47,520 nucleotides of DNA from Gammaproteobacteria bacterium. GTDB lineage: Bacteria > Pseudomonadota > Gammaproteobacteria > UBA4575. Positions 1-9,441 of the stretch are shown here, one piece after another. The DNA is taken from the NCBI GenBank assembly GCA_026706595.1, contig JAPOYL010000012.1, forward strand, positions 1-47,520, in the 5' to 3' direction. The position numbers and the translations under genes are program-made. Every line of letters begins with the position of its first letter. Within the stretch, counting starts at the first letter, position 1. The notes under the pieces are model-generated. The model was given only the letters and a program-made list of their open reading frames with translations, did no database searches and was not told the DNA's origin.

Positions 1-2212
1 CAAACCGCTGTTCCTCATCAACGACAATCAAACCAAGATTCTTGAACCTGATGTCCGCACTCAACAGCTTGTGCGTACCGATCACGATGTCAGTGCTCCC
101 ATCAGAGAGACTGTTTCGGGCGGCACTTTGTTTTTTGCCTGATACAAACCGTGAGACATGCTCGATCCGCACCGGCCAGTCAGCAAACCGGTCGCTGAAG
201 CTTTGAAAATGCTGCATGGCAAGCAGGGTGGTAGGCACAAGTACGGCGACCTGCTTTCCAGCCAAAGCGGCAACAAAGGCAGCGCGCATGGCAACTTCGG
301 TCTTACCAAAGCCGACATCACCGCACACAATGCGGTCCATGGGCTTTTTCGACTTCATGTCGTCTATGACATCGTCAATTGCCTTTTGCTGGTCCGGGGT
401 TTCTTCATAGGAAAAAGTGGATCCAAACAGATTCAACTCCTGATGGTTGATGACATACTGGTAGCCTTTCTTGGCCTCGCGCCGTGAGTAAATGTCGAGC
501 AGTTCGGCCGCCACGTCGCGGGTGCGTGCCACGGCACGGCGCTTTATATTTTTCCAGGCTTCGCCCCCCAGGCGATGAAGAGGTGCATTGTCTTCCGCAG
601 CCCCCGTATAGCGACTGACAAGATGAAGTGAAGACACCGGTACATACAGGAGGTCCTGATTGGCATACTCCAGCACCAGAAACTCGGTCTCCACTCCACT
701 GAGACTCAATGTCTTCAACCCCCGGTACCGTCCCACACCATGGTCTTCATGCACCATGGGCGCTCCTTGGGCCAGTTCTGAAAGATCCCGAATGAGTGCC
801 TCAGCATCCCGTATATGCCGCCTGTATTTCCTTTTCTGTTTTACGCGCGCACCGAACAGGTTGCTTTCCGTGATGATCGCAAGCCTGTTTTCCGGCAGAA
901 GCAGGCCTTCTTCCAGGGGTCCGACCGTGATTGCCAGGGAGGGTTCGGAGCCGATGAACTTATGCCAGTTTTTGACAACCTTGGGGTATATGCCGAACCC
1001 TTTCAGAACATCGCACAGGTACTCCCTCCTGCCGGGTGATTCGGCGAGGAACAGTATTTTGCAGTTGCTGGTTTCTATGAACTGATTGAGTTCCGTAGCC
1101 GGATTGCTTACCCGTGAATTTATGGCAAGGGCAGGGAGTGCCCGGGTATGAAAGTTGTGCTGGTCCTGGCGCGGGCGTTCGATCTTGAATTGCTGGATCT
1201 GGACGGTATTGAATTTCTGCAGACCGTTTTCAAGGTCTGCAGTGGAAATCCATAGTTGATCGGGATTTAACGGTGGACGTTCCGGATCGTGTTTTCGCTG
1301 CTCGTACCTTGAAAACACCTCACTCTCAAAATCCACTGCGGCCTCGATGCTGTTTTCAAACAAGACCAGCTGGCATTCGTCAGGGATGTAACTGAAAAAC
1401 GTACTGGTTTGCTCGAAAAACAATGGGAAGTAGTATTCCACTCCACGCGGCAGGTTGTGATTGCTGACTTCCCGGTAAATTACGCTGTTGTTCGGATCAC
1501 CCTCGATCTGAATCCTGTAGTTTTTTCTGAATCGTTTGACGGCGCTTTCGTCGGTGGGGAATTCACGTGCGGGAAGGATTTGAAACCTGTCGACCTGTTG
1601 TGCCGAGACTTGGGTGTCTGGGTTGAAGGTACGGATTGTGTCGATCTCGTCATTAAACAAGTCAATCCGGTAGGGTTGCAGGCATCCCATGGGGTACAGG
1701 TCGATAATGGAGCCGCGAATGGCAAATTCCCCGTGCAGCATGACCTGGGATACGTACTGGTAACCCGCCTTGGCCAGGGTTTCTCTGAAATCATCACAAT
1801 CAAGTCGGTCCCCAGTTGCAAGGTTCAGTATCTGGCCTTTTATGAACGATTCAGGGGAAAGCCGGCTCATGAAGGTCGCGACCGGGATAATCAGTATGCG
1901 GCAACGTGCATCAAGCAGCGAACGCAAGATGAGCAGCCGGTCCGAAATGATGTCCTCATGGGGGGGCAGCGCATCATATGGGAGGGTCTCGTAGTCCGGA
2001 AACAAAAAAATCTCAACGGAAGAGTCGCAGAAAAAGGCCAGTTCACTTTTCAGGGTGCCGGCTGTCTGGATGTCCGGTGTGATGATCAGGGTCATGCCTG
2101 AAAACCCTTCAATGGCTTTCGCAAGCGCCAGGCTTTTGCTACAGCCATAGGTTTGGCCCCAGGTTATTCGAGGGCAGGTTGTGTCTGGCTGTGGTGGATG
2201 AAAAACGTCCAT
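1..2212 (-). CDS. mfd: Transcription-repair coupling factor Mfd, N-terminal 737 residues (cut by window edge)
   Basis: Mfd is a cytoplasmic DNA translocase that removes stalled RNA polymerase and recruits UvrA to the lesion. The minus-strand frame stays open from an ATG at 2212 to the window edge. It begins MDVFHPPQPDTTC and runs through the UvrB-like N-terminal module (residues ~10-350), the RNA-polymerase-interacting domain (~470-550) and the start of the helicase. The Walker A stretch GDVGFGKTEVA lies near residue 630, and the DEEQRFG helicase motif II ends at the window edge. Length to that point matches E. coli Mfd (1148 aa), so about 410 residues are missing. No strong Shine-Dalgarno sequence precedes the ATG. 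It is divergent from the ccm operon across 225 bp. Several plus-strand frames over this interval are shadows. Confidence 0.95.
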   Translation of the reverse strand, partial: MDVFHPPQPDTTCPRITWGQTYGCSKSLALAKAIEGFSGMTLIITPDIQTAGTLKSELAFFCDSSVEIFLFPDYETLPYDALPPHEDIISDRLLILRSLLDARCRILIIPVATFMSRLSPESFIKGQILNLATGDRLDCDDFRETLAKAGYQYVSQVMLHGEFAIRGSIIDLYPMGCLQPYRIDLFNDEIDTIRTFNPDTQVSAQQVDRFQILPAREFPTDESAVKRFRKNYRIQIEGDPNNSVIYREVSNHNLPRGVEYYFPLFFEQTSTFFSYIPDECQLVLFENSIEAAVDFESEVFSRYEQRKHDPERPPLNPDQLWISTADLENGLQKFNTVQIQQFKIERPRQDQHNFHTRALPALAINSRVSNPATELNQFIETSNCKILFLAESPGRREYLCDVLKGFGIYPKVVKNWHKFIGSEPSLAITVGPLEEGLLLPENRLAIITESNLFGARVKQKRKYRRHIRDAEALIRDLSELAQGAPMVHEDHGVGRYRGLKTLSLSGVETEFLVLEYANQDLLYVPVSSLHLVSRYTGAAEDNAPLHRLGGEAWKNIKRRAVARTRDVAAELLDIYSRREAKKGYQYVINHQELNLFGSTFSYEETPDQQKAIDDVIDDMKSKKPMDRIVCGDVGFGKTEVAMRAAFVAALAGKQVAVLVPTTLLAMQHFQSFSDRFADWPVRIEHVSRFVSGKKQSAARNSLSDGSTDIVIGTHKLLSADIRFKNLGLIVVDEEQRF

Positions 2213-2437
2213 GATCTAGGAGATGCCGGGATAGGAGAGAAGCCTGGCTGTTGCTTGTGCATCATAGCCGGCCCTGTTCTTCCCGTTCGGTGTCTTTTGA
2301 AAGGCACAGGAGCCCCCGCATACCTGCCGCACACGCCCAATTCGCTCGTTTTTTTTAAGGCCCTGCATGTTAAGATTCTTTGCGCTCAATAAGTTAGCTG
2401 TGCCAGTTCTATATTTTACCTGATCAAGTTCGATGCG

Positions 2438-3070
2438 ATGCCTACTCCAGCACCAAGGGTACTCGAAGCACATGACCTGAAGTGTATACGAGGAGGCAAG
2501 GAACTGTTTTCCGGTTTGGGGTTCTCAATCATCTCAGGAGAAACCCTGGTGGTGAAAGGCAGCAATGGCAGTGGTAAGACCAGCTTGCTCAGGATTATAT
2601 GCGGATTTAGCCAGCCGGCAGCAGGTCGTGTGACCTGGTGCAGTGAATCCGTATACGGGCATGAGAATTACCGGCAGCAGGTGTCCTACGTAGGTCATCA
2701 GTCAGGTGTCAAACCAGACCTGACAGTACTGGAGAACCTTGTATTTATGCAGCGTCTGGCAGGTGAAAACAGCAAGGAGCCCGAAATCAAGGAAATTGTC
2801 CGTGCCGCTGGCTTGTTCGGGCAAAGAAACATGATGACGGGCAAGCTCTCTGCAGGGCAAAGGCGGCGCTTGGCGCTGGCCAAGCTGATGCTGCAACAAA
2901 GAACCGTCTGGGTGCTCGACGAGCCTCTTACGGCGCTGGACAAGGAGTTTATCGGTAGGTTCGAGCAGGTGTTGAAGGATCATCTCGAAAATAAGGGCAT
3001 GCTTGTGGTCACAACGCATCGCGAATTGAAGATTCCCGAGCACCGAGTAAAGCGAATCGGGTTGTCATAA
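2438..3070 (+). CDS. ccmA: Cytochrome c maturation ABC transporter ATP-binding subunit CcmA
   Basis: CcmA is the ATPase of the CcmABCD complex, which releases heme-loaded CcmE for System I cytochrome c assembly on the inner membrane. The 210-residue length is typical. Walker A GSNGSGKT is at 41-48, the ABC signature LSAGQ at 137-141, Walker B VLDEP at 159-163, and the switch histidine is in the TTHRE stretch near the C-terminus. Another ATG lies at 2433 in a different frame; 2438 gives the family N-terminus. It is the first gene of a nine-gene operon; ccmB starts 2 bases after its stop codon. Confidence 0.96.
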   Translation: MPTPAPRVLEAHDLKCIRGGKELFSGLGFSIISGETLVVKGSNGSGKTSLLRIICGFSQPAAGRVTWCSESVYGHENYRQQVSYVGHQSGVKPDLTVLENLVFMQRLAGENSKEPEIKEIVRAAGLFGQRNMMTGKLSAGQRRRLALAKLMLQQRTVWVLDEPLTALDKEFIGRFEQVLKDHLENKGMLVVTTHRELKIPEHRVKRIGLS

Positions 3071-3072
3071 TC

Positions 3073-3741
3073 ATGCTGGGCGCATTTATTTCCATAATCC
3101 AACGCGATTTGCTGCTGGCGTACCGCAGGCGCGCGGATCTGATGAATCCGGTTCTGTTCTACGTGATCGTGGCAACCCTTTTCCCTCTGGGGGTCAGTCC
3201 GGACGCCGAATTTCTGGGCAGACTGGCACCGGGGCTCGTGTGGGTTACCACATTACTGGCGGCCCTGATCTCCATGGAGAGTATTTTCAGGCAGGATTTT
3301 GAAGATGGCAGCATTGAACAGTTGCTCCTGAATCCCCATCCTTTCTCGTTGCTAATACTCGGGAAAGTGGTCGCACACTGGCTGATTACGGGAGTCCCCA
3401 TGCTGCTGATTGTGCCGGTGATGGCGATGCTTCTGCACATGCCTGTGCAGGCTGTCCCGGTTCTGTGGATCACGATTTTGCTGGGTACACCGATACTGAG
3501 TCTGATCGGTGCTATCGGTGCTGCACTTACTGCAGGCTTCCGTGGCGGTGGAGTATTGTTGGGCCTTCTCGTGTTGCCACTTTATGTCCCGGTTTTGATA
3601 TTTGCGTCATCAGCGGTTAGTGCCGCCGCGGATGGGCTTGCTGTTTCGGGACAACTGGCAATGCTGGGATCGGGTTTGATACTGGCACTGGTACTGGCGC
3701 CGCTCGCCATCAGTGCCTCATTGAAAATTAGCATGAGCTGA
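3073..3741 (+). CDS. ccmB: Heme exporter subunit CcmB
   Basis: CcmB is the integral membrane partner of CcmA. The 222-residue product is almost wholly hydrophobic, with about six predicted membrane segments (for example ~20-40, 50-66, 95-120, 128-150, 158-180 and 197-217). It has the family N-terminal stretch IIQRDLLLAYRRRADLMNP and the QDFEDGSIEQLLL segment near residues 75-87. It lies between ccmA and ccmC with only a few bases on each side, so it is surely co-transcribed with them. Recognition rests on sequence, length and context together. Confidence 0.95.
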   Translation: MLGAFISIIQRDLLLAYRRRADLMNPVLFYVIVATLFPLGVSPDAEFLGRLAPGLVWVTTLLAALISMESIFRQDFEDGSIEQLLLNPHPFSLLILGKVVAHWLITGVPMLLIVPVMAMLLHMPVQAVPVLWITILLGTPILSLIGAIGAALTAGFRGGGVLLGLLVLPLYVPVLIFASSAVSAAADGLAVSGQLAMLGSGLILALVLAPLAISASLKISMS

Positions 3742-3744
3742 GCG

Positions 3745-4482
3745 ATGTGGAAATTTCTGTATAGGCTGTCTTCGCTGAAGTATTACTATGAGTGGTCCGG
3801 GAAATGGGTACCCTGGCTGCTGGGCAGTACTGCAGTTTTGATGCTTGTGGGGCTTTACTGGGGGCTTGTAGTCGCACCATCTGATTATCAGCAAGGTGAG
3901 TCTTATCGAATCATATATGTCCATGTCCCGTCTGCATGGATGTCAATGTTTGTGTACGTCGTGATGGCTGGCGCAGGCTTTATCGCCATTGTGTGGAGGA
4001 CCAAGCTCTCGGAGATCGTGGTGTCGGAGTGCGCGGTAATCGGTGCGATGTTCACGGCGCTCGCACTGGTCACCGGCATGCTGTGGGGCAAACCGACCTG
4101 GGGTACCTACTGGCAGTGGGATGCAAGATTGACCTCGGAGCTGATCCTGCTGTTTTTATATTTCGGGATCATCGCGGTCCATTCCGTCATCGAAGAGTCC
4201 CGCACTGCGGCCCGCGTGGCAAGTATCCTGGCCATCATCGGGGTAATCAATATACCCATCATTCACTATTCTGTAACATGGTGGAGTTCGTTACATCAGC
4301 CCAATATGCTACTGGTTTCAAAAACACCTTCTGTGCACCCGAGCATGCTCTACCCGCTGCTGGTGATGGCAACCGCCTTCCAGCTGTATTTCGTGAGCCT
4401 GTTGTTCATTCGCATGCGAAATGCGATCTTGCACCGGGAGCGTCTTACCAGTTGGGTTCAGGATATTTCGACAAGGAATTGA
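3745..4482 (+). CDS. ccmC: Heme handling protein CcmC
   Basis: CcmC binds heme at the periplasmic face of the inner membrane and, with CcmD, loads it onto CcmE. The 245-residue product has six predicted membrane helices. Its tryptophan-rich WWD-type loop WGTYWQWDARLTS is at 119-131. The two conserved heme-ligand histidines are visible: His60 in the YVHVPSAW stretch and a second near residue 184 in IHYSVTWW. The ATG at 3745 follows the ccmB stop by 3 bases, and ccmD starts 2 bases after the ccmC stop. Confidence 0.96.
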   Translation: MWKFLYRLSSLKYYYEWSGKWVPWLLGSTAVLMLVGLYWGLVVAPSDYQQGESYRIIYVHVPSAWMSMFVYVVMAGAGFIAIVWRTKLSEIVVSECAVIGAMFTALALVTGMLWGKPTWGTYWQWDARLTSELILLFLYFGIIAVHSVIEESRTAARVASILAIIGVINIPIIHYSVTWWSSLHQPNMLLVSKTPSVHPSMLYPLLVMATAFQLYFVSLLFIRMRNAILHRERLTSWVQDISTRN

Positions 4483-4484
4483 TT

Positions 4485-4634
4485 ATGCAGGAATTCTTTT
4501 ACATGGATGGCAAGGCATTCTATGTCTGGGGCTCCTACGGAATCACGTTGGCAGCACTGGCCGTGGGTCTGGCACTCGCACGCCTGCGCAAGAAAAAGAT
4601 CCTCAAGGAAATTGGAGAGAGCCTGGAACGGTAG
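4485..4634 (+). CDS. ccmD: Heme exporter protein CcmD
   Basis: This 49-residue gene sits inside a longer open frame that begins within ccmC; the ATG at 4485, 2 bases after the ccmC stop, gives the expected product. CcmD is a small bitopic membrane protein that stabilises CcmABC-CcmE and helps release holo-CcmE. The sequence has an aromatic N-terminus (MQEFFYMDGKAFYVWGSYG), one membrane helix at about 15-35 and the basic tail RLRKKK followed by an acidic end, the normal CcmD layout. Its place between ccmC and ccmE is the standard one. Confidence 0.92.
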   Translation: MQEFFYMDGKAFYVWGSYGITLAALAVGLALARLRKKKILKEIGESLER

Positions 4635-4645
4635 CTCAAGACAGT

Positions 4646-5116
4646 ATGCGCGCGCAAAGAAAACAACGCATGATTTTTACAGTTGTCCTTTTGGTAGGTC
4701 TCAGTTGTGCTGTGGCCTTGGCCCTGTATGCAATGCGCCAGAACATCATGCTGTTTCACACACCGTCCGAGGTCGTTACAGGTGAGGTGCCCGGAAACCG
4801 GCTGTTCCGGCTCGGCGGGCTGGTGGTAGCTGGCAGCGTGATCAAGGCAGACGATGGGCTGACCACGGATTTTGGTCTGACCGACCTGAACCAGTCCATC
4901 ACGGTACGCTACACGGGTCTGCTGCCCGACTTGTTTCGGGAAGGTCAGGGCATTGTCGCGCAGGGTGTCCTGAATGAGGAGGGTGTGTTTGTTGCGCAGG
5001 AAGTGCTGGCCAAGCACGATGAAAATTACATGCCTCCCGAAGTGGCGGCCAGCCTGAAGGAGTACCGTGACTCACTTCCGGGAAGCATGGCAGAGTATGG
5101 CTATGAAGCCCCGTGA
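4646..5116 (+). CDS. ccmE: Periplasmic heme chaperone CcmE
   Basis: CcmE binds heme covalently through a histidine and carries it to the CcmF/H ligase. The ATG at 4646 gives 156 residues: a short basic cytoplasmic start, one membrane anchor (~10-29) and a beta-rich periplasmic domain. The heme-binding histidine is His124 in the LAKHDENYMP motif, followed by the conserved Tyr128. The frame is open further upstream, but that part overlaps ccmD and is not CcmE-like. The TGA stop overlaps the GTG start of ccmF by 4 bases, which suggests translational coupling. Confidence 0.96.
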   Translation: MRAQRKQRMIFTVVLLVGLSCAVALALYAMRQNIMLFHTPSEVVTGEVPGNRLFRLGGLVVAGSVIKADDGLTTDFGLTDLNQSITVRYTGLLPDLFREGQGIVAQGVLNEEGVFVAQEVLAKHDENYMPPEVAASLKEYRDSLPGSMAEYGYEAP

Positions 5117-7113
5117 TTCCTGAAATCGGCCATTTTGCCCTGATCATCGCCTTTTGTCTGGCATTCGTACAGACTCTGGTGCCTCTACTGGGTGCCCAGA
5201 CACACACCGCCCAGTGGATGGCCGTGGCTAAGCCTGCGGCCCGCGGACAGCTTTTGTTTATTGCCATCTCCTACGCTTGCCTGACCTACAGCTTCATCAT
5301 CGACGATTTCTCCGTGCTGTATGTCGCAAACAATTCCAATACGGCACTGCCGCTTCATTACAAGGTTTCAGCGGTTTGGGGTGCACACGAGGGCTCCTTG
5401 TTGCTCTGGGTTTTGATGCTCGGAATCTGGACTGTTGCGGTGACGGTTTTCAGTTCCAGCTTGCCCAGGGACATGGTTGCCCGTGTTCTGGGGGTCATGG
5501 GCTTTGTAAGCGTCGGGTTTCTGCTATTTACACTGCTGACCTCGAACCCCTTCGAGCGCATTTTCCCGACTCCTGCCGAGGGCAGGGACCTGAACCCCCT
5601 GTTGCAGGATCCAGGTCTGGTGATTCACCCCCCCATGCTATACATGGGGTATGTGGGGTTTTCGGTAGCCTTTGCCTTCGCCATTGCAGCCTTGCTGGGA
5701 GGCAAGCTGGATTCCATATGGGCGAGATGGTCCCGGCCCTGGGTGATCTCCGCCTGGGTGTCCCTGACCATCGGCATCACCCTGGGAAGCTGGTGGGCAT
5801 ACCATGAGTTGGGCTGGGGCGGATGGTGGTTCTGGGACCCCGTGGAGAATGCTTCGTTCATGCCCTGGCTGGTGGGCACGGCGCTGGTTCATTCCCTGGC
5901 GGTGACAGACAAGCGATCGAGCCTGAAAAACTGGACCGTGCTGCTTGCCATTCTTGCCTTTTCACTGAGCCTTCTGGGAACCTTTCTCGTTCGTTCAGGG
6001 GTGCTGGTGTCGGTGCATGCGTTTGCCACGGATCCCGCACGTGGACTGTATATCCTGATATTCCTTGCGGTAGTCGTCGGCGGCTCATTGATCCTTTATG
6101 CGATACGTGCGCCCTACATCAAGTCTTCGGGGCAATTTGAAATCTTCTCCAGGGAGACCGCGTTGCTGATCAATAACGTGCTGCTGCTGGTGGCCACGCT
6201 GACGATCCTGGTGGGCACCCTGTACCCCTTGTTCGTCAGTGCCCTTAACTTACCGTCGCTGTCTGTTGGCAAACCCTATTTTGACCTGGTGTTTTCAGCT
6301 TTGACCCTGCCGCTGGTGCTCGTCGTCGGTATCGGGCCCTTCATGCGCTGGAAAAGCACACCCATAAACCAGGTATCCAAGCGCTTGCTCAAGATTGCTG
6401 CAATCGGGCTTGCCATTGGGCTGGTACTGCCTGTGATGGTTGCGGGGAGAAATACCATCCTTGTCACACTGGGTGCTGCACTGGGAGCATGGTCCATCAT
6501 GTCTGCCGTGTACTACCTGTTCAAGAACATCCGCCTGACAGAGCATGGCACGCACATTCTCCATCGCATCCGGAAGATCCCGCATGCAATCTGGGGCATG
6601 TCGGTGGCACATCTGGGGGTCGGGGTATTCGTGCTTGGTGTGACATTTGTCAGCGCATTTGAACAAGTACGAGAGCTGCCCATGCAAGTCGGACAAGAAG
6701 CAGAGCTATCGGGCTACCTGTTCCGGTTTGACGGAGTCAGGGATGTGCAGGGTCCGAATTATTTTTCCAAACAGGCCTCCGTACGGGTTTCCAAAAACGG
6801 CGAGCCGGTCGCGTTGCTCTTGCCGGAAAAACGCACCTATCTTGTCCAGCAAAACCCCATGACAGAAGCGGGTATTGACAGCGGGTTTCTACGCGATGTG
6901 TACGTGGCACTTGGCGAGCAGATCGACGATCGGACATGGGGCATGCGCCTGTACTACAAACCCTTTGTGCAGTGGATTTGGCTTGGAGCCATGCTGATGG
7001 CAGCCGGCGGGGTTCTCGCAGCATCGGACCGCCGCTACCGCCTGAAACTGAAACGGCGCAGAAAGGCCGAAGCGCAGGACTTTCATGAGCAGCAGGTTAC
7101 GGCTGTTTCGTGA
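5113..7113 (+). CDS. ccmF: Cytochrome c heme ligase subunit CcmF
   Basis: CcmF is the large membrane subunit of the ligase that attaches heme to apocytochrome c. The start is GTG at 5113, inside the end of ccmE. The 666-residue product is polytopic. The tryptophan-rich WWD domain lies at 231-253 (HELGWGGWWFWDP then VENASFMPWL), with flanking heme-ligand histidines at about 172 (VIHPPMLYMGY) and 260 (ALVHSLAV). A periplasmic domain follows near 540-640, then a last helix and a basic tail. ccmG begins inside its 3' end. Confidence 0.97.
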   Translation: MIPEIGHFALIIAFCLAFVQTLVPLLGAQTHTAQWMAVAKPAARGQLLFIAISYACLTYSFIIDDFSVLYVANNSNTALPLHYKVSAVWGAHEGSLLLWVLMLGIWTVAVTVFSSSLPRDMVARVLGVMGFVSVGFLLFTLLTSNPFERIFPTPAEGRDLNPLLQDPGLVIHPPMLYMGYVGFSVAFAFAIAALLGGKLDSIWARWSRPWVISAWVSLTIGITLGSWWAYHELGWGGWWFWDPVENASFMPWLVGTALVHSLAVTDKRSSLKNWTVLLAILAFSLSLLGTFLVRSGVLVSVHAFATDPARGLYILIFLAVVVGGSLILYAIRAPYIKSSGQFEIFSRETALLINNVLLLVATLTILVGTLYPLFVSALNLPSLSVGKPYFDLVFSALTLPLVLVVGIGPFMRWKSTPINQVSKRLLKIAAIGLAIGLVLPVMVAGRNTILVTLGAALGAWSIMSAVYYLFKNIRLTEHGTHILHRIRKIPHAIWGMSVAHLGVGVFVLGVTFVSAFEQVRELPMQVGQEAELSGYLFRFDGVRDVQGPNYFSKQASVRVSKNGEPVALLLPEKRTYLVQQNPMTEAGIDSGFLRDVYVALGEQIDDRTWGMRLYYKPFVQWIWLGAMLMAAGGVLAASDRRYRLKLKRRRKAEAQDFHEQQVTAVS

Positions 7114-7654
7114 TGTCGGCATGTCCAAGTATCTTCTACCAGTAATCCTGTTTTTCGTACTGACAAGCTTTCTGTTTGTCGGCTTGTACAGGGATCCTAC
7201 CGAGGTATCCTCCCCGCTGGTCGGCAAGCCCGTTCCCCAATTTTCACTGCCACGGCTTGACAACAGCGAGGCTTTGTTTTCAGAGCGTGAATTTCTGGGC
7301 AAGGTGAGCCTGCTCAATGTCTGGGCCAGCTGGTGCGTTGCATGCCTGGAGGAACATCCCGTATTGAGCGAACTGGCAAATCGCAATGCGATCATCATAT
7401 ATGGATTGAACTACAAGGACGATGTCACCAAGGCACGCCAGTATCTGGTCAAGCATGGAAACCCCTACCTGGTAAATGCAGTGGATGCATCCGGTCGGGT
7501 CGGGATCGAGTGGGGAGTGTACGGGGTTCCCGAAACGTTCGTGGTCGACAAGAAAGGCGTCATCCGTTACAAGCACATTGGTGTAGTCACGCAGCAGGAT
7601 GTCGATGAGAAGTTGCTGCCGCTGATAGGCCAGTTGCAGAGCGAGGTCCTGTAG
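7085..7654 (+). CDS. ccmG: Thiol:disulfide interchange protein CcmG/DsbE
   Basis: CcmG is a membrane-anchored thioredoxin-fold protein that reduces apocytochrome or CcmH disulfides in the periplasm. The 189-residue product has an anchor at ~15-34 and the active site WCVAC at 83-87 in NVWASWCVAC. The family stretch YGVPETFVVDKKG is near 141-153. The ATG at 7085 overlaps ccmF by 29 bases and has an AGGA element about 7 bases upstream. An in-frame ATG at 7121 lacks one and would shorten the cytoplasmic tail by 12 residues. Confidence 0.94.
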   Translation: MSSRLRLFRDVGMSKYLLPVILFFVLTSFLFVGLYRDPTEVSSPLVGKPVPQFSLPRLDNSEALFSEREFLGKVSLLNVWASWCVACLEEHPVLSELANRNAIIIYGLNYKDDVTKARQYLVKHGNPYLVNAVDASGRVGIEWGVYGVPETFVVDKKGVIRYKHIGVVTQQDVDEKLLPLIGQLQSEVL

Positions 7655-8104
7655 ATGCGAAAAGCCTTTTGCCTGATCGCCTTTTTTCTGCTTTGCTTTG
7701 CGGCGCTGGCGCAGCCCGGTGGCATGGCTCCGGAACATGAAAAACGCTACTACTCCCTGCTGGACGAGTTGCGTTGTCTGGTTTGTCAGAACCAGACCAT
7801 TGCAGAATCCGATGCAGAACTGGCCAAGGACCTGAGGGTTGAGGTCAGGAAAATGCTGCAGGCAGGAGCCACGGATTCTGAAATCACGGAATTCATGGTT
7901 AGCCGTTATGGTGATTTCGTGCTGTATAGGCCTCCGGTCAAGCCCAGGACATGGTTGCTGTGGTTTGGCCCTCTCATCTTTCTTGTGATCGCACTGATGG
8001 TGCTGTCCCGGCTGCTGGGCAAGCAGAAAAGGGCGGGCAGCACGGCACTGACTGAAGATGAGCAGGCAAAAGTTGATTCGATCCTGAGCCGCACCGAGGA
8101 ATAG
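7655..8104 (+). CDS. ccmH: Cytochrome c maturation protein CcmH (N-terminal, thiol-reductase type)
   Basis: This is the redox-active CcmH of organisms where CcmH and CcmI are separate genes. The 149-residue product has a signal peptide (cut near LAQ, residues 18-20) and the RCLVCQNQ motif at 40-47, whose two cysteines reduce or hold apocytochrome. The family element GDFVLYRPP and a single C-terminal membrane helix near 106-125 follow. The ATG comes directly after the ccmG stop. ccmI starts 4 bases downstream. Confidence 0.95.
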   Translation: MRKAFCLIAFFLLCFAALAQPGGMAPEHEKRYYSLLDELRCLVCQNQTIAESDAELAKDLRVEVRKMLQAGATDSEITEFMVSRYGDFVLYRPPVKPRTWLLWFGPLIFLVIALMVLSRLLGKQKRAGSTALTEDEQAKVDSILSRTEE

Positions 8105-8108
8105 CCCG

Positions 8109-9359
8109 ATGCTTGCGTTCTGGATCATCAGCGCACTCTTGGTAGTGGCCGCACTTGCCATTGTATTGCCGCCTCTGGTTGCAGGAGGCCAGCGGACGGA
8201 TGACAGCCGCCAGGCCATGAATCGGGCAGTATTCGACCGAAAACTCAGGGAGCTTGACGAGGACCTCAAGAGAGACCTGATTGGCAGGGAACAATTTGAG
8301 GCTGCCCGCGCCGACTTGAAGCGCACCCTGATTGATGATCTTGCGGACTACAGCCAGCCTGTTTTCAAAAAAAGCAGTAAGGCGATGGCCGTTACAGTCT
8401 TGCTGGCTGTTCCCGTGATTTCCGTGTTTATGTACCTGAAGACCGATAACGGCCTTGCTTCACTGTCAGATGAATTTCAGGCAGAGGTCTCGGGCCAGGA
8501 CAGGATGCTTACTGTAGAGCAGGCAATCAGAACTCTCGAGGTGAAACTGAGGGATGATCCGGACGATTTGACAGGCTGGTCCATGTTAGGCAGGTCTTAC
8601 CTGGCGCTGGGCAACTTCGGCAGGGCTGTCGATGCCTATGAAAGGGCTTATACCCTGTCAAAGGGCGCAGATGCCGACATACTTGTGGGCTATGCCGAAG
8701 CGCGAGCGCTGGCTGCAGGTCAGCGATTCGACGAGGACACGCTGGCGTTTTTCGTGCGGGCCGTGCAAATTGATCCGTATCACGATCGTGCGCTGTGGTA
8801 TGCAGGTTATGCCGCGTACCACCTGCATGATTACCGGAGCTCTGTGGAGTACTGGGAGAGGCTGTTGCGCCAGGTGCCGGATGACCAGCCGGAAGCACGA
8901 TCTGCGCTGCAGGTTTATCTGAATGATGCCAGGCAAAAAGCGCACCCTGGAATTCCGACTGCTGGGCAGGAAACCGGGGAAGCGGTAACTTCGGACAAAA
9001 AACCGGAAACCGCAGCTTCCATCGACGTGCTCGTCTCGCTCAGTGCGGCATTGCGGGGTGATGTTGCTGACTCCGACACGCTGTTTGTGTATGCACGTGC
9101 ACTTCAAGGCCCACCGATGCCGCTGGCGTTGGTAAGAATGAATGCGACTGCGCTCCCGGCGAGGGTTACCCTGGATGACACGGTTGCAATGATTCCGGAG
9201 ATGGCCCTGTCAAGCATGGAACAGGTGGAGGTCGTTGCAAGGATCTCCAAATCCGGGCAGGCAAGAATGCAGGCAGGCGATCTCTATGGAAGTGTACAGC
9301 CGGTCAAGACCAGCGGTTCAGGACAGGTCGCCGTTGTGATCAGCGAGGTGGCCCCTTGA
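8109..9359 (+). CDS. ccmI: Cytochrome c maturation chaperone CcmI
   Basis: CcmI holds apocytochrome c and presents it to the CcmF-CcmH ligase. The 416-residue product has an N-terminal membrane helix (~4-24), a charged cytoplasmic loop rich in Arg/Asp/Glu, a second helix (~94-114) and a periplasmic region. That region contains TPR-like repeats from about residue 150 (LTGWSMLGRSYLALGNF) to 270 and then a beta-rich C-terminal domain. This is the typical two-part CcmI. It closes the operon; no clear hairpin with a T-run was seen in the 82 bp before the convergent mazF. Confidence 0.9.
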   Translation: MLAFWIISALLVVAALAIVLPPLVAGGQRTDDSRQAMNRAVFDRKLRELDEDLKRDLIGREQFEAARADLKRTLIDDLADYSQPVFKKSSKAMAVTVLLAVPVISVFMYLKTDNGLASLSDEFQAEVSGQDRMLTVEQAIRTLEVKLRDDPDDLTGWSMLGRSYLALGNFGRAVDAYERAYTLSKGADADILVGYAEARALAAGQRFDEDTLAFFVRAVQIDPYHDRALWYAGYAAYHLHDYRSSVEYWERLLRQVPDDQPEARSALQVYLNDARQKAHPGIPTAGQETGEAVTSDKKPETAASIDVLVSLSAALRGDVADSDTLFVYARALQGPPMPLALVRMNATALPARVTLDDTVAMIPEMALSSMEQVEVVARISKSGQARMQAGDLYGSVQPVKTSGSGQVAVVISEVAP

Positions 9360-9441
9360 ACTTCCGGCCGATGAACAAGTAAGTTGGACCGTCAATGATT
9401 TCTCGTCAAGTGGCAGAATCAGGGACTGCATGGCACCAAAG

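Noticed and set aside
158-2101. Several plus-strand open frames (for example 660-1085 and 1409-2101)
   Set aside because: They are antisense to the continuous mfd frame, which carries the family motifs.
2216-2473. Minus-strand frame of 85 codons between mfd and ccmA
   Set aside because: No ribosome site, overlaps the start of ccmA, and the residues do not look like a protein family.
7331-7345. CcmG active site WCVAC instead of E. coli-like WCPTC
   Set aside because: Middle residues vary in CcmG of other gammaproteobacteria, so this is not a notable change.
7280-8326. 348-codon minus-strand frame under ccmG-ccmH-ccmI
   Set aside because: Shadow of three well-identified ccm genes; rich in Arg/Gln/Cys without motifs.
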